A stretch of DNA of 43,078 nucleotides from Fragilaria crotonensis (Eukaryota; Bacillariophyta; Fragilariophyceae; Fragilariales; Fragilariaceae): NCBI GenBank assembly GCA_022925895.1, contig JAKSYS010000539.1:1-43078 (forward strand), written 5' to 3'. This document shows positions 34,191 to 43,078 of the stretch, piece by piece (positions within the stretch are counted from its first letter, which is position 1; each line of letters begins with the position of its first letter). Made by a program: the position numbers and the translations under genes. Below the pieces are notes generated by a model. The model worked only from the letters and a program-made list of their open reading frames with translations, did no database searches and had not been told where the DNA came from.

Positions 34191-34983
34191 GATCGTTCTT
34201 TGAGAGGCAACAACGCTTTCGGGTATTGTATATTGTATCGGTTGTGCGCGATTTTTGTATTTGTGTGTTTCAGTTCGAACGCATCTTCAACGATGTGGCG
34301 AATACGAATGTTTTCTCTATGTACGGGAACAACGAATCGAAAAAGGTGAGCGAGCTAGCCGGAGACATCGCATGACATGGCTTGCCATCTGAATATGGAC
34401 ACGCTTCTCGTCACGAGACCCGGGACTAGGGAGTTGAATTCGAGTCCCTATTCTCTTGTTTGTTAAGATTAGAGTTGACTTTCAATGTTCTGCGAGACAC
34501 GAGGACTGCTTGTTAGATTTGAGGTTTTTTTTCTTTAAATGAGGACAAAAATCCTCATTTAATTTTTGAAATCAAACTCAAATAAGGGTGACGTCATACA
34601 TACTTAATTATGTCCGTGATCAGTCCCAGTACATTACCTGCGTTTTACAACCGATGTTGTACTTCTTTTTCCGGATTTCGTGGGATTCCACGACCTCTGG
34701 TATCCGAGATCCAGCGCGTACCCTCCCAAAAAAGAGGGTGCGGATAACCCGGTTTGTGTAGCTTTTTCGTAGAAATATACCCGAAAAATAGGAGAGTACC
34801 ATCGATTCCTCCTTACAACCACACGTTTTAGATAATGTTGATATTACTTAGCTGGACTTACAACTTTACAACTGCTAAGAAAGGTACGTCTTCGCACTTG
34901 GAAGGTATCACAAGTGGTACTACATTCTGTAATTCTGCGAGAAGAATACATGAATTTCTTGTGCACTTTCCAGCAGCACCACC
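34191..34983. other. Intergenic region with nested hairpin and the Crypton left flank
   Basis: Holds the divergent upstream region of the RGLE-type gene. No gene seen. A second small hairpin (ACCCTCCC...GAGGGT) lies at about 34721. The left border of the Crypton must lie somewhere in or near the right part of this stretch. Confidence 0.5.
34517..34581. repeat. Nested hairpin
   Basis: Inner arms TTAAATGAGGA and its perfect inverse (34535-34562) are enclosed by ATTTGAG/CTCAAAT arms. It may be a tiny foldback element or a structured RNA segment. Confidence 0.6.
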
Positions 34984-36312
34984 ATGTCAGTTGATCCTCA
35001 AACACTTAAGCGATACAAGAGCGTCCTCGCAGCGTTCATGTCATTCCTTCATCGGCGTCTGCCAGGCGATTCATATGAAAGGGACCACGTATTCACCGAA
35101 GCAGAGTTGACAGCAGTGATCCCATTGGATGTGTGTAGGGTATATGAGGTTGAAGGCGTACGGTTCAGAATTTCCATCTCCGGACGAATCCTATTCATAG
35201 TCGACACTCAGCAATATCCTTTGACAAGAAGGCAATTTCTTTCTGGATGCCGAATCGAGACAAGTGGAGTGTGACAAGAACAGAAGGAACCCAACGCAGA
35301 GTAAGGATGTGCTTGATCTTTTGAAAGCGGTGAAGAAGAAAGAAGTGCGGAAGCAGGGTGCAAAATCTCAGGTACGACGTCCGATGGTAGGATGGAATTT
35401 GAGAGTATGCATAAACTTTTGCTTGAAGCTGGCAATGAAAATGACAGGCGGACTACAGCTCACGCATCATCATGGAATAGGTATGGTATAAGTGCGCTTG
35501 TCAATTTTCAATTCCACATGATTGCTCGAATCGACGACTCCACACAGGTTGTACTACGAGAGCACGTTCGTGTGGTGCATGATAAATTCTCTCATTCATT
35601 GAAGGTAAGACGACTCAACTGGTCAAAGAATGTGAATGATGAATTGGGGTCAATGAATCCTATCTATTGCGTACTATTGTGGTCACTTGGAGTGTGGCTC
35701 AAATTGAATTTAAAAATGTATCCACCAGCAATGGAATCTCCGTATCTCTTTTGTTTTTGCGATGACTTTCGGATTCCAGAGGGAGGGCACAAGGCAAAGT
35801 CAATGATACAATCCTTTATGACAAAGATGTTCAAAAGACGCGAATTTCACGAGGAAGAGGAGAATGCAAAGAAATTATTGTTGGGCTCGCACAGTATTCG
35901 TAAGTTTGCATGTACGTATGTTCGATCTTGCGGTATCCACAAAGATGAAAAAGATATTCGGGGTCGCTGGAAAGGGTAGGTCGTGTCAGATGTATATGAC
36001 ATACAGAGTTGCCATATCCAGACGCAAAGGTTGGTGCTGTCCTTTGCGGTGGCGGTCCATGTATTTACAAAACAAATCCAGCAGTTGACTCGCGATGATG
36101 GACTCGTTTGTTCTGAGCCACGTTGTGCCAAACGCGAGGAAGAGGCTCCTGATTCGGCTTGCCTTGTGCTTGGTAAGGCGTTGATGTGGATGATCACGTC
36201 GCCATTTGCTGATGATCACATCCCTGTGGAATTTAAGGACAAGCTGCTTTCAGATTGGGCTCGTTTGCGGTGGCGATTCGGAGTTGGATGCCGAACAAAG
36301 TGCGATATATAA
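34984..36312 (+). pseudogene. Crypton tyrosine recombinase, frameshifted
   Basis: The N-terminal SAM-like region starts MSVDPQTLKRYKSVLAAFMS, with HVFTEAELTAVIPLDVCRVY. Frames change near 35260-35290, after which DVLDLLKAVKKKEVRKQGAK continues the expected protein. The catalytic tetrad can be traced: Arg in FHMIARIDDST (about 35530), His and Arg in GSHSIRKFA (35884-35910), GRWKG about 25 residues later, and the nucleophilic Tyr in VSDVYD after a further frame change at 35979. A C-rich patch (LCGGGPC) follows the tyrosine. At least three indels separate the parts, at least one near homopolymer runs, so mutational decay and assembly error cannot be told apart. Confidence 0.8.
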
Positions 36313-36428
36313 AAATCCTGTCCAAAACTGGCGGTTGTGGTGTCGGAGATTTTGGAGCAGTATTCATTGATACAATTGGAGAGTTGGAGGAGGGTGGAAG
36401 GTGGTGGCGGAGGTAATAGAGCTTTGGT

Positions 36429-37010
36429 ATGCAGGGATCGCATGCAAACTTTCGAAATCAGTTAACGGGAATGCAATCATGTCTATTGGCGTTGAGGCAG
36501 GAGAATATGGAAATGAAGAGTTCTATTTCTGGGTTGAAAATAAGTATGGAACGAAACTTTGGGATTGTGAATGGAAATGTTCGACGACTCGCGATGCGAC
36601 CAACGAGAAATTTGACTGTTCTGGCGACGGCGGCGACAAATCAACAAAACCAAGGGGGAGTGGCAGCCCAGCATGCAGGGGGCGACCGTGCAATGATGCT
36701 TGCGACCCTCATGCCAACGCCCAGGAGTCTTCATGACCTCTGGCAGGAGTATGAGTTTGGGGTCGGTGGGAGGAAAGCTGCAAAGCTTTTTTCCTATACT
36801 GAGCGCGGTCGCTCCAAGCACAAATATCACCGCAGGAAGGTTGTGTGGGACTTGATAAGTGGCCTTGTCAGACAAGGTCACACAGCTGATTCGGGCATAG
36901 ATACAATCTATGCAGTGTACTATGGAGGGCAAACAAGTGTGAGCAACATCATCAACGGATTGAAACGAGATAAAAAAAATGGCACGATGAATCCAAACCT
37001 TGTATTATAA
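36429..37010 (+). CDS. Crypton C-terminal protein with GCR1_C-like DNA-binding domain
   Basis: A 193-codon frame. The first 90 residues are helical with Gln/Asn (RNQLTGMQSCLLALRQENME, coiled-coil-like). The last 80 match the GCR1_C pattern: LHDLWQEYEFGVGGRKAAKLF, then ERGRSKHKYHRRKVVWDLIS, a hydrophobic IDTIYAVYYGGQTSVSNIIN and a final lysine-rich turn. This domain binds DNA in yeast Gcr1 and occurs in Crypton recombinases. Here it is probably the C-terminal part of the same polypeptide as the upstream recombinase, separated by a broken linker (36312-36428), rather than a free gene. Confidence 0.75.
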   Translation: MQGSHANFRNQLTGMQSCLLALRQENMEMKSSISGLKISMERNFGIVNGNVRRLAMRPTRNLTVLATAATNQQNQGGVAAQHAGGDRAMMLATLMPTPRSLHDLWQEYEFGVGGRKAAKLFSYTERGRSKHKYHRRKVVWDLISGLVRQGHTADSGIDTIYAVYYGGQTSVSNIINGLKRDKKNGTMNPNLVL

Positions 37011-37315
37011 AACGAAGCTTCATTCTTCATACTACTACTGTACCGTTGTGCACTGTAAAATTTTGGTACTTCGCGAGTTACTTCACGCGGTGAAAGCATG
37101 GAGGGTTTTCCTACAGCGATCGTAGTATCCTCCTACAGAGTTGTAACATGAGTTCTAAGAATTTTAGGCACGACCACAGTACACGGGACAGTACGACAGT
37201 AGACTGTCCGTGGTTGATGACGTCTCTGTCTCAAGCACATTCGGGTTAGGGATATCAGTGTACGGACTACGGACTACGGACCCTCAAATAAAAGCCATCA
37301 TGCCATCATCCATCA
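37011..37315. other. Spacer between Crypton and copia element
   Basis: Short noncoding stretch with ACAGTACG and CGGACTACGGA repeats. CATCA at 37311-37315 is the presumed target duplication of the copia element. Confidence 0.5.
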
Positions 37316-37864
37316 TGTCAGATCATACTGTGCTACTGTTGGTGGAATCGACGGTACGACCGTACGAGGCGACAACGATGCCGAGCTCGACAGTACGACT
37401 GTACCAAAGTACGACTGTAGTAAAACTAATTGTTCGTGCGGATCGACGTCCAGCAATGTCTATCAAGAGGAGGATCTTGGTTGGACCATTGTTGGCAAAG
37501 GTTCAAAGAAGTACAAGACCAAGACCTGACATGAGGAGTTATGCCTTGAAGGCTGGAACTGTATGAAAGCCTTATTAGGCATATGTCTCTTGGGATTTGG
37601 AGACTGGATTGATGTACTTGGTTTGCTTTCGGTCTTGGAGTTGGTCTTGTTCCAACTCGGACTTAAGGAAAGCAATCTTGTGTTTGTGTTGTTTTGTTGG
37701 ATGGGATGTGTGTTCAATCTTGGGAGCTTTTGGAGTCCAGGAACAAGATTGGAATCGATCTAGAAAATGTAATTCTAGATCTCACAATATTCGAAAACGG
37801 TATTTGGTAGTGTCTAGGAGAACTACTGGATTAAGAGTCTACGGTATTGTTGAATTGTTTAACA
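37316..37864 (+). repeat. 5' LTR
   Basis: 549 bp, TG...CA ends. It contains an open frame that is shared with the 3' LTR and is not a gene. The sequence immediately downstream (CGTTTTAAAACGATCAG) would be the primer-binding site; it does not match the common initiator-Met type. Confidence 0.9.
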
Positions 37865-37894
37865 CGTTTTAAAACGATCAGTTAGATTGTAACG

Positions 37895-38890
37895 ATGGAA
37901 GAGCAGAAGGAAGCTACGTTCGGGTCTACGATCAGGGCATTCGCCTTCGACGGCGACGAGACGAAGTTCAGGTCCTGGGAAGGGAAGACGATCGCTCTCG
38001 CCGGTTCGAAGGGCTTCCTCCTTGCTCTCACCAAGGCACCTACGGCCACTGGGTTGACTGCTGAAGAGTTCGAGAACGGCGAAGTCGTCGTGCTGGGCGC
38101 TCTGTTGACTGGCGGTGGCGTGGATGCGACCACCTCTTCGTGCTGCTTCGACGACTCGTACGCCTACGACTGCGGAGAACAGGAAGTACAGCGCGTGCGG
38201 CCGCTTGGACTTACCTTGTTGCTAGCTGCTCGGATAAAGCCTACGCTTTGATTGAGCGCAGCGCCGGCGATCCTTTCATGGCTTGGACGATCTTGCAGGA
38301 AGTATTGCTCTACGGACGCGGAAGAGAACTATCCAGATCTCGCGGAGGCTTTCAGCGCATGCAAGTTGGTGGAAGTCAAGCGTGACCCCGAGTTGTGGTT
38401 TAACGACTTGGATCATCTGAACATGCGCATTGGCAGGATCAACACGAAGTATGAGAAGGACGAACTACAAATGAAAGCCCACATCATGAACGCGATGTCT
38501 TCGGGATACGATCCGGTGGTGGTGAAGTTTCGCGGCGAACTTGCAGAGACTTCGCACCAAGCTCAGAAAGGAGATTGTTCTCCAGTATAAGTCTTTGGTG
38601 AAGGTGAAGGGCAAGTCCACTTCGGAGTCTGCTTTGTTGGCGAATGCGAACAAACATCCATTCAAGAAGTTCAAAGGAACCTGCAGGAATTGTGGCAAGA
38701 TTGGCCACAAAGCGGCTGATTGCACCTCGAAGGCAACCGAAGGGAATGGCGCATCCGGAAAGGGCAAAGGCACCGCTGACAAGTCTCACGTCACGTGCTA
38801 CAATTGCGGCGAAAAGGGCACTATTCTAACAAGTGTCCTAAACCCAAGAAGGATAAAGTCAAGGGTGAAGAAGCTACAGCTGATATGGCT
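37895..38890 (+). pseudogene. Copia gag with zinc knuckles, frameshifted
   Basis: Starts MEEQKEATFGSTIRAFAFDG 30 bp after the 5' LTR. Frames change near 38200 and 38560. The conserved central part reads WFNDLDHLNMRIGRI. Two CCHC zinc knuckles follow: CRNCGKIGHKAADC at 38682-38723, and a second beginning CYNCGEKG at 38796 whose His and last Cys (HYSNKC) lie in a different frame, so a base is missing between them. Capsid/nucleic-acid-binding role by family. Confidence 0.85.
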
Positions 38891-38899
38891 ATGTTTGTG

Positions 38900-40535
38900 G
38901 GCGTCGCTCGCTTCGTTACGGAGATCGGCGACGACAATGGCGGTCAGGAGGCGAGGAACGGCGACAGGACCAACGATTGGGACGATTCTGAGTTTTTGAT
39001 TTTGGAGAAATATGTGGAGTCATTGGAGTCAGGTCCGACGGCACGATCCCCATTTGAAATTCCTACCATTGTCGCGGAGGACTCTGGTACGAAATTTGTC
39101 GGAGCTACGACCATTACGGTCATTAACCACCCTATCGATCATTATGCCGGCTACTCCGTGACAAGGGATTTTGTCGGAACTGCGGATGCTTCCTGTACGA
39201 ATGGTATCGAGGAATGGTTACTGGATTCGGGTGCCACTTCGGGCGTTACCGACAACAGTCATATGACTGATATGCGTCCATCAAACCGCAAGATCGAAAT
39301 CGGAAACGGTGACATGATTGAGACATTTGGACAAGGTACGGTGACACTGTTGGACAATGACGGCAAGTTGGTTTACTTCACAGATGTGTACTATGCGCCT
39401 GAGTTTACGAAACATATTGTCAGTTTTCCAGCTCATCGAAAAGAATTGGAGTCTCACTTCGGTCTCGCGTGACGAATTTGTCTGGGATGCTCAATGTCTA
39501 CTGAACCGGTACGATTCAAAATGAATGCCTCGGACAAATTGTGTTACTTTGAGGTACGAGGACAACGGTGCCGGAGGAACACCTTACAGTAAATAGTTTA
39601 ACTGCAAGTCCTGTGACTCTTGATATCAATGTTGCTCACGGACTGCTCGGTCATCCTGACACTCGGACTGTGAAGGCTATGGCGGCGCAACACGATTGGA
39701 TTTTGACGGGTTCGGTTCAACCATGTGGATCGTGTGCACTTGCTAAGGCACGAGCCAAAGCAGTTCAAAGTCTACGTTGACGAAGGCGAAGGTTCCCGGA
39801 AAGACTCTTTTGGACATTTCGGGACCATACGCCGACTCGCTGAATCAAAATAAGTACTGGCTTCGGATCGTGGACGACTTTTCGAAATTCAGTTGGGACT
39901 GTTTTCTTCCTAAGAAGAGTGGAATTCAGATTCCGTTGGCGAAATTACTTAAGGCTAATAAAGCCGCTGGAAAGCCCTGCAAGCGCTGCGACAATGCTGG
40001 AGAAAATGAGTCTTATGTACAGGAGCTTTGTGTGGAATATGATGTCATACTTGAAATGACTGCTCCTAACACTCCCCAGATGAACGGTGTCGTGGAACGG
40101 AGCTTCGTGACATGTCGTAATCGTGCTTTCGCTACTATGTACTGTGCGAAACTTTCTTTGGAGACCCAGGCATTGTTGTGGCCGGAGGCAATTAACACGG
40201 TTACCAAGCTGGGCAATTCACTCCCTAAGAAGGCGTCCGATGACCCGTATACTTTGTGGTACGGTGCGGAGGTAAGAAGAACCGTATTCTGGACTATTTG
40301 CAACCTTTCGGACGTGTCGCGTACATCACGAATCGGTCGAAGCTCAAGGCTAAGTTGGATCCGAAATCATTTAAGTGCATCTTTGTCGGATATTCGGATG
40401 ACCATTCTGGCGACACTTATAAGTTTTATAACCCTGCGACTAAGCAGACCATTTTGTCTCGTGACGTGCATCAGTGGATGGAGTGGCATGGACGAATCAG
40501 TGCTACGGATGACCTACCTCTGTTTGAACAGTTGA
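38900..40535 (+). pseudogene. Copia protease and integrase
   Basis: The aspartic protease active site DSGAT is at 39223-39237 (WLLDSGATSGVTDNS). After a frame change near 39472, a pre-integrase zinc-binding segment appears (LLGHPDTRTVKAMA, CGSCALAKARAK, 39640-39760). The integrase core follows in another frame: first Asp in LLDISGPY, second in RCDNAGENESY, and Glu in TPQMNGVVERSF, preserving the DDE triad. A further frame change at about 40270 leads into the integrase C-terminal segment (GRVAYITNRSKLKAKLDPKS). Confidence 0.88.
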
Positions 40536-40879
40536 AGATTCTCGAGGACAGTTCGGTCATTGTGCCTGCTTCTGCGATTGTTCCTTATGTTGAAGATGCC
40601 GAAGTTCGTGATGTTGATGATCTTCTGGACATTCCTGCCGCTACGCCTGGACCGGTCGCGGAGGATGTCATACCAAACGCGCCAGCTATCGTCGATGTTC
40701 CTGCACGGAGGAATTTGGCTGCCTCATTCTCGCCAGCGCATACGAGATCGAAGACGGCGAGCAGCTATGCCGGACATGGACGTTGCTGCGATGTCTGTTC
40801 TATGCGAGACGATACTAAGTGCGACGTTGCAATCGGATCCACAGTTGGGAGTACCAAAGAACTACAAGAGTTAATTAAG

Positions 40880-42322
40880 CAAAACGACCCTCTATGGATA
40901 AAGTCGATGCATTCGGAACTCGAGAATTTCCTGAAGCGTAACGCCTGGGAATTCCTACGTCGAAGCATGCTACCGAAAGGCCGTAAGACACTGCGAACTC
41001 GCTGGATATTTAAGGAGAAGACGGACGGGACTAAGAAGTCACGATCAGTCATACTGGGCTCGAGCAGGTACCTGGCGTAGATTTCAATGACTCTTACTCG
41101 CCACTTGCGTCGAATCCCACCATCAGACTTGTATTATGCATCACATTGGCAAACGGACGTAAGAAAGATTATTGGGTAACGGACATGATCGATGTTGAAG
41201 CTGCTTTCTTAAATGCTCTTATGGATCAAGACATTTTTATCGAGCTACCTGAAGGGCTGTTGGAATACTTCCTAAGTAAAGGAAAGGACCTTCGTGATTT
41301 TATTATAAAGCTACGGAACAGTACGGATTGGTTCAGAGTCCGAGACTCTGGATGGAAACTTTGCTAAGATATTGATCGGACTCGGGTTAATACAGTGTAA
41401 AACTGATCCGTGCTTGTTTATGCTGTTTACAGATGGCGAACTTCAAGCTCTCGTGGTGGTTTACTGCGACGACTGCATCGTAACGGGCACTCCGTCAGCC
41501 GTTAAGACAATCAAGAAGGGGTCGCTGGCTCTGTCACTATCTCGGACTTAGGCAGGCTAAAGCGACATCTTGGTGTCAATTACGAGTTCGGAACGGACAA
41601 AAATGGCGACTATATTCTGTCCGGTATGACGGATTATCTTGAGGCCATTGTTCGAGACTACGAAGAGTACATCGGAAGTGACGTCAAGGAACGGTCGACT
41701 CCCAGTGCATCTGTGACACCACCCCTGCTCGCCCGAAGACGAAATCATCAATATGGAAATGTTTCGGTCATTTGTCGGACGAATTCTATTTGCATGTGGC
41801 AAGACGGAACCTACTATAGCTAATGCGTGCAGAGAACTGACCTCACACCTTACTGCCCCAAGCGAAGAACATTGGAACGCTCTGAGTCATTTGGTGGGAT
41901 ATCTTAAGACTGCGTCACTTCAAGGAATCAAGATGAGGACTCCCGATGATTTAAGAGTGGTTGCCTATGTCGATTCGGACTATGCCGGTGACAGAAACGA
42001 TCGGAAGAGTATCTCTGGTTACTTGGTCACGGTTGGAGGATGTCTTGTGTCTTGGATGTCTAAGAAACAGACTGGTGTCACTCTGTCCTCAACGGAAGCA
42101 GAGTTTGTGGCTATGAGCAACGTGGCGACTGAGGTAAAATTCATTGTGTCTCTACTCACGGAGATTATGGGAGGCGGACCTGACGGATCCGACGGCGAAG
42201 GGAAAGGTCCAATCATGCCGAGCATTCTACGCGAGGATAATACCGGGGCGATCTTTATGGCGAAGAACACTGCCATCACACAGGACGAAACACGTGGACA
42301 TTCGAGCAAGATTCGTCAATGA
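40880..42322 (+). pseudogene. Copia reverse transcriptase and RNase H
   Basis: RT begins with HSELENFLKRNAWEF and TLRTRWIFKEKTDG. A broken stretch includes DFNDSYSPLAS, then DMIDVEAAFLNALMDQDIFI carries the first catalytic Asp. The second motif reads VVVYCDDCIVTG at about 41453-41488, with YCDD in place of the commoner YVDD. RNase H (41753-42322) is open: AYVDSDYAGDRNDRKSISGY, SWMSKKQTGVTLSSTEAEFVA and a final REDNTGAIFMAKN. Stops or frame changes occur at about 41080, 41367 and 41550-41620. Confidence 0.88.
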
Positions 42323-42479
42323 CATGGTTCAAGCGAAGGAATTGTCCGTGGAACACATTCAGGTGAAAAACGAGCGACTGTATGACGAAGAATCTGCCGT
42401 TGGTATTGTTCAAGAAACACGCGGCACTTGTCTGTGACGGAATGTTTACACGACTTCACGAACCGACGAACACGGAGGA

Positions 42480-43030
42480 TGTCAGATCATACTGTGCTAC
42501 CGCTGTTGGTGGAATCGACGGTACGACCGTACGACGCGACAACGATATCGAGCTCGACAGTACGACTGTACCAAAGTACGACTGTAGTAAAACTAATTGT
42601 TCGTGCGGATCGGCGTCCAGCAATGTCTATCAAGAGGAGGATCTTGGTTGGACGATTGTGGGCAAAGGTTCAAAGAAGTACAAGACCAAGACCTGACATA
42701 AGGAGATATGCCTTGAAGGCTGGAACTGTATGAAAGCCTTATTAGGCATATGTCTCTTGGGATTTGGAGACTGGATTGATGTACTTGGTTTGCTTTCGGT
42801 CTTGGAGTTGGTCTTGTTCCAACTCGGACTTAAGGAAAGCAATCTTGTGTTTGTGTTGTTTTGTTGGATGGGATGTGTGTTCAATCTTGGGAGCTTTTGG
42901 AGTCCAGAACAAGATTGGAATCGATCTAGAAAATGTAATTCTAGATCTCACAATATTCGAAAACAGTATTTAGTAGTGTCTAGGAGAACTACTGGATTAA
43001 GAGTCTACGGTATTGTTGAATTGTTTAACA
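42480..43030 (+). repeat. 3' LTR
   Basis: 551 bp, about 98% identical to the 5' LTR. Preceded by a short purine-rich GGAGGA that may serve as the polypurine tract. The last 48 bases of the window (43031-43078) lie outside the element and show nothing recognisable. Confidence 0.9.
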
Positions 43031-43078
43031 CACCATCGCATAACATCATCCATTATATAAACTTTCAAAATCATTTAA

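Larger units (their letters stand above)
34984..37010 (+). mobile_element. Crypton (tyrosine-recombinase DNA transposon)
   Basis: Encodes a tyrosine recombinase followed by a GCR1_C-like DNA-binding domain, the combination characteristic of Cryptons, and no DDE transposase or reverse transcriptase. Cryptons lack TIRs and leave only short or no target duplication, so the boundaries given are those of the coding region. The recombinase is broken by frameshifts; the C-terminal domain is intact. Confidence 0.75.
37316..43030 (+). mobile_element. Ty1/copia LTR retrotransposon (CoDi-like), nearly complete
   Basis: Two LTRs beginning TGTCAG and ending AACA (37316-37864, 42480-43030) differ by about ten substitutions and two indels, about 98% identity, so insertion is fairly recent. 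The flanking pentamers are CATCA (left) and CACCA (right), an imperfect 5-bp duplication. Internal order is gag, protease, integrase, reverse transcriptase, RNase H, which defines the copia superfamily. Coding is split by at least six frame changes, so no intact polyprotein is encoded as assembled. Confidence 0.95.

Noticed and set aside
34425-34460. Possible tRNA gene (a TTCGAGTCC B-box-like motif)
   Set aside because: The five bases before TTCGAGT do not pair with the five after it, and no acceptor, D or anticodon arm can be drawn. The match is part of a simple TAGGGA/TCCCTA palindrome.
37563-37872. Small genes within the LTR
   Set aside because: The same frames occur in both LTRs and are by-products of the repeat, without recognisable domains.

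Overview
The window looks like nuclear DNA of a photosynthetic stramenopile, most likely a diatom. Evidence: spliced genes with GT-AG introns (84 nt at 16924-17007, 115 nt at 31426-31540); a tryptophanyl-tRNA synthetase whose N-terminus has a signal peptide followed by a phenylalanine at the predicted cleavage point, as in diatom plastid import signals; an Ala/Arg-rich 'RGLE' protein of a type I associate with diatoms; and a dense, mixed transposon load (Ty1/copia, PIF/Harbinger, Tc1/mariner-like, hAT-type MITEs and a Crypton). The species cannot be fixed from the sequence alone.

Layout. 1-5.7 kb: gene-poor and transposon-derived, with a TTA-flanked Harbinger-like element (1131-2713), a hAT-type MITE with an exact 8-bp target duplication (2971-3291) and a TA-flanked MITE (4667-5403). 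5737-7935: an intronless SCY1-like pseudokinase gene. 7.9-15.9 kb: mostly noncoding, with a second hAT-type MITE (8221-8792), a 147-bp tandem duplication, one small unknown gene (11838-12425) and an internally deleted minus-strand copia element (about 14452-15640). 15929-19622: a complete two-gene Harbinger transposon with matching ends and a TTA duplication. 19875-23430: a decayed Tc1/IS630-type transposon with TIRs and TA flanks. 23621-30147: a very large gene for an acidic, low-complexity protein with SIM-like motifs, GYEPD repeats and a C-terminal array of AT-hook-like plus SUMO-acceptor-like repeats. 30570-31955 (minus): plastid-type TrpRS. 33405-34190 (minus): RGLE-type protein. 34984-37010: a Crypton tyrosine-recombinase element with a GCR1_C-like domain. 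37316-43030: a nearly complete Ty1/copia element with about 98% identical LTRs.

The host genes show no pathway linkage; they are ordinary housekeeping or regulatory genes among transposons. The most unusual host gene is the large SIM/AT-hook/SUMO-site protein. Several coding sequences, including the presumably essential TrpRS, are interrupted by single-base indels, some at homopolymers. This suggests residual assembly errors, so some of the 'pseudogene' calls may be too harsh.
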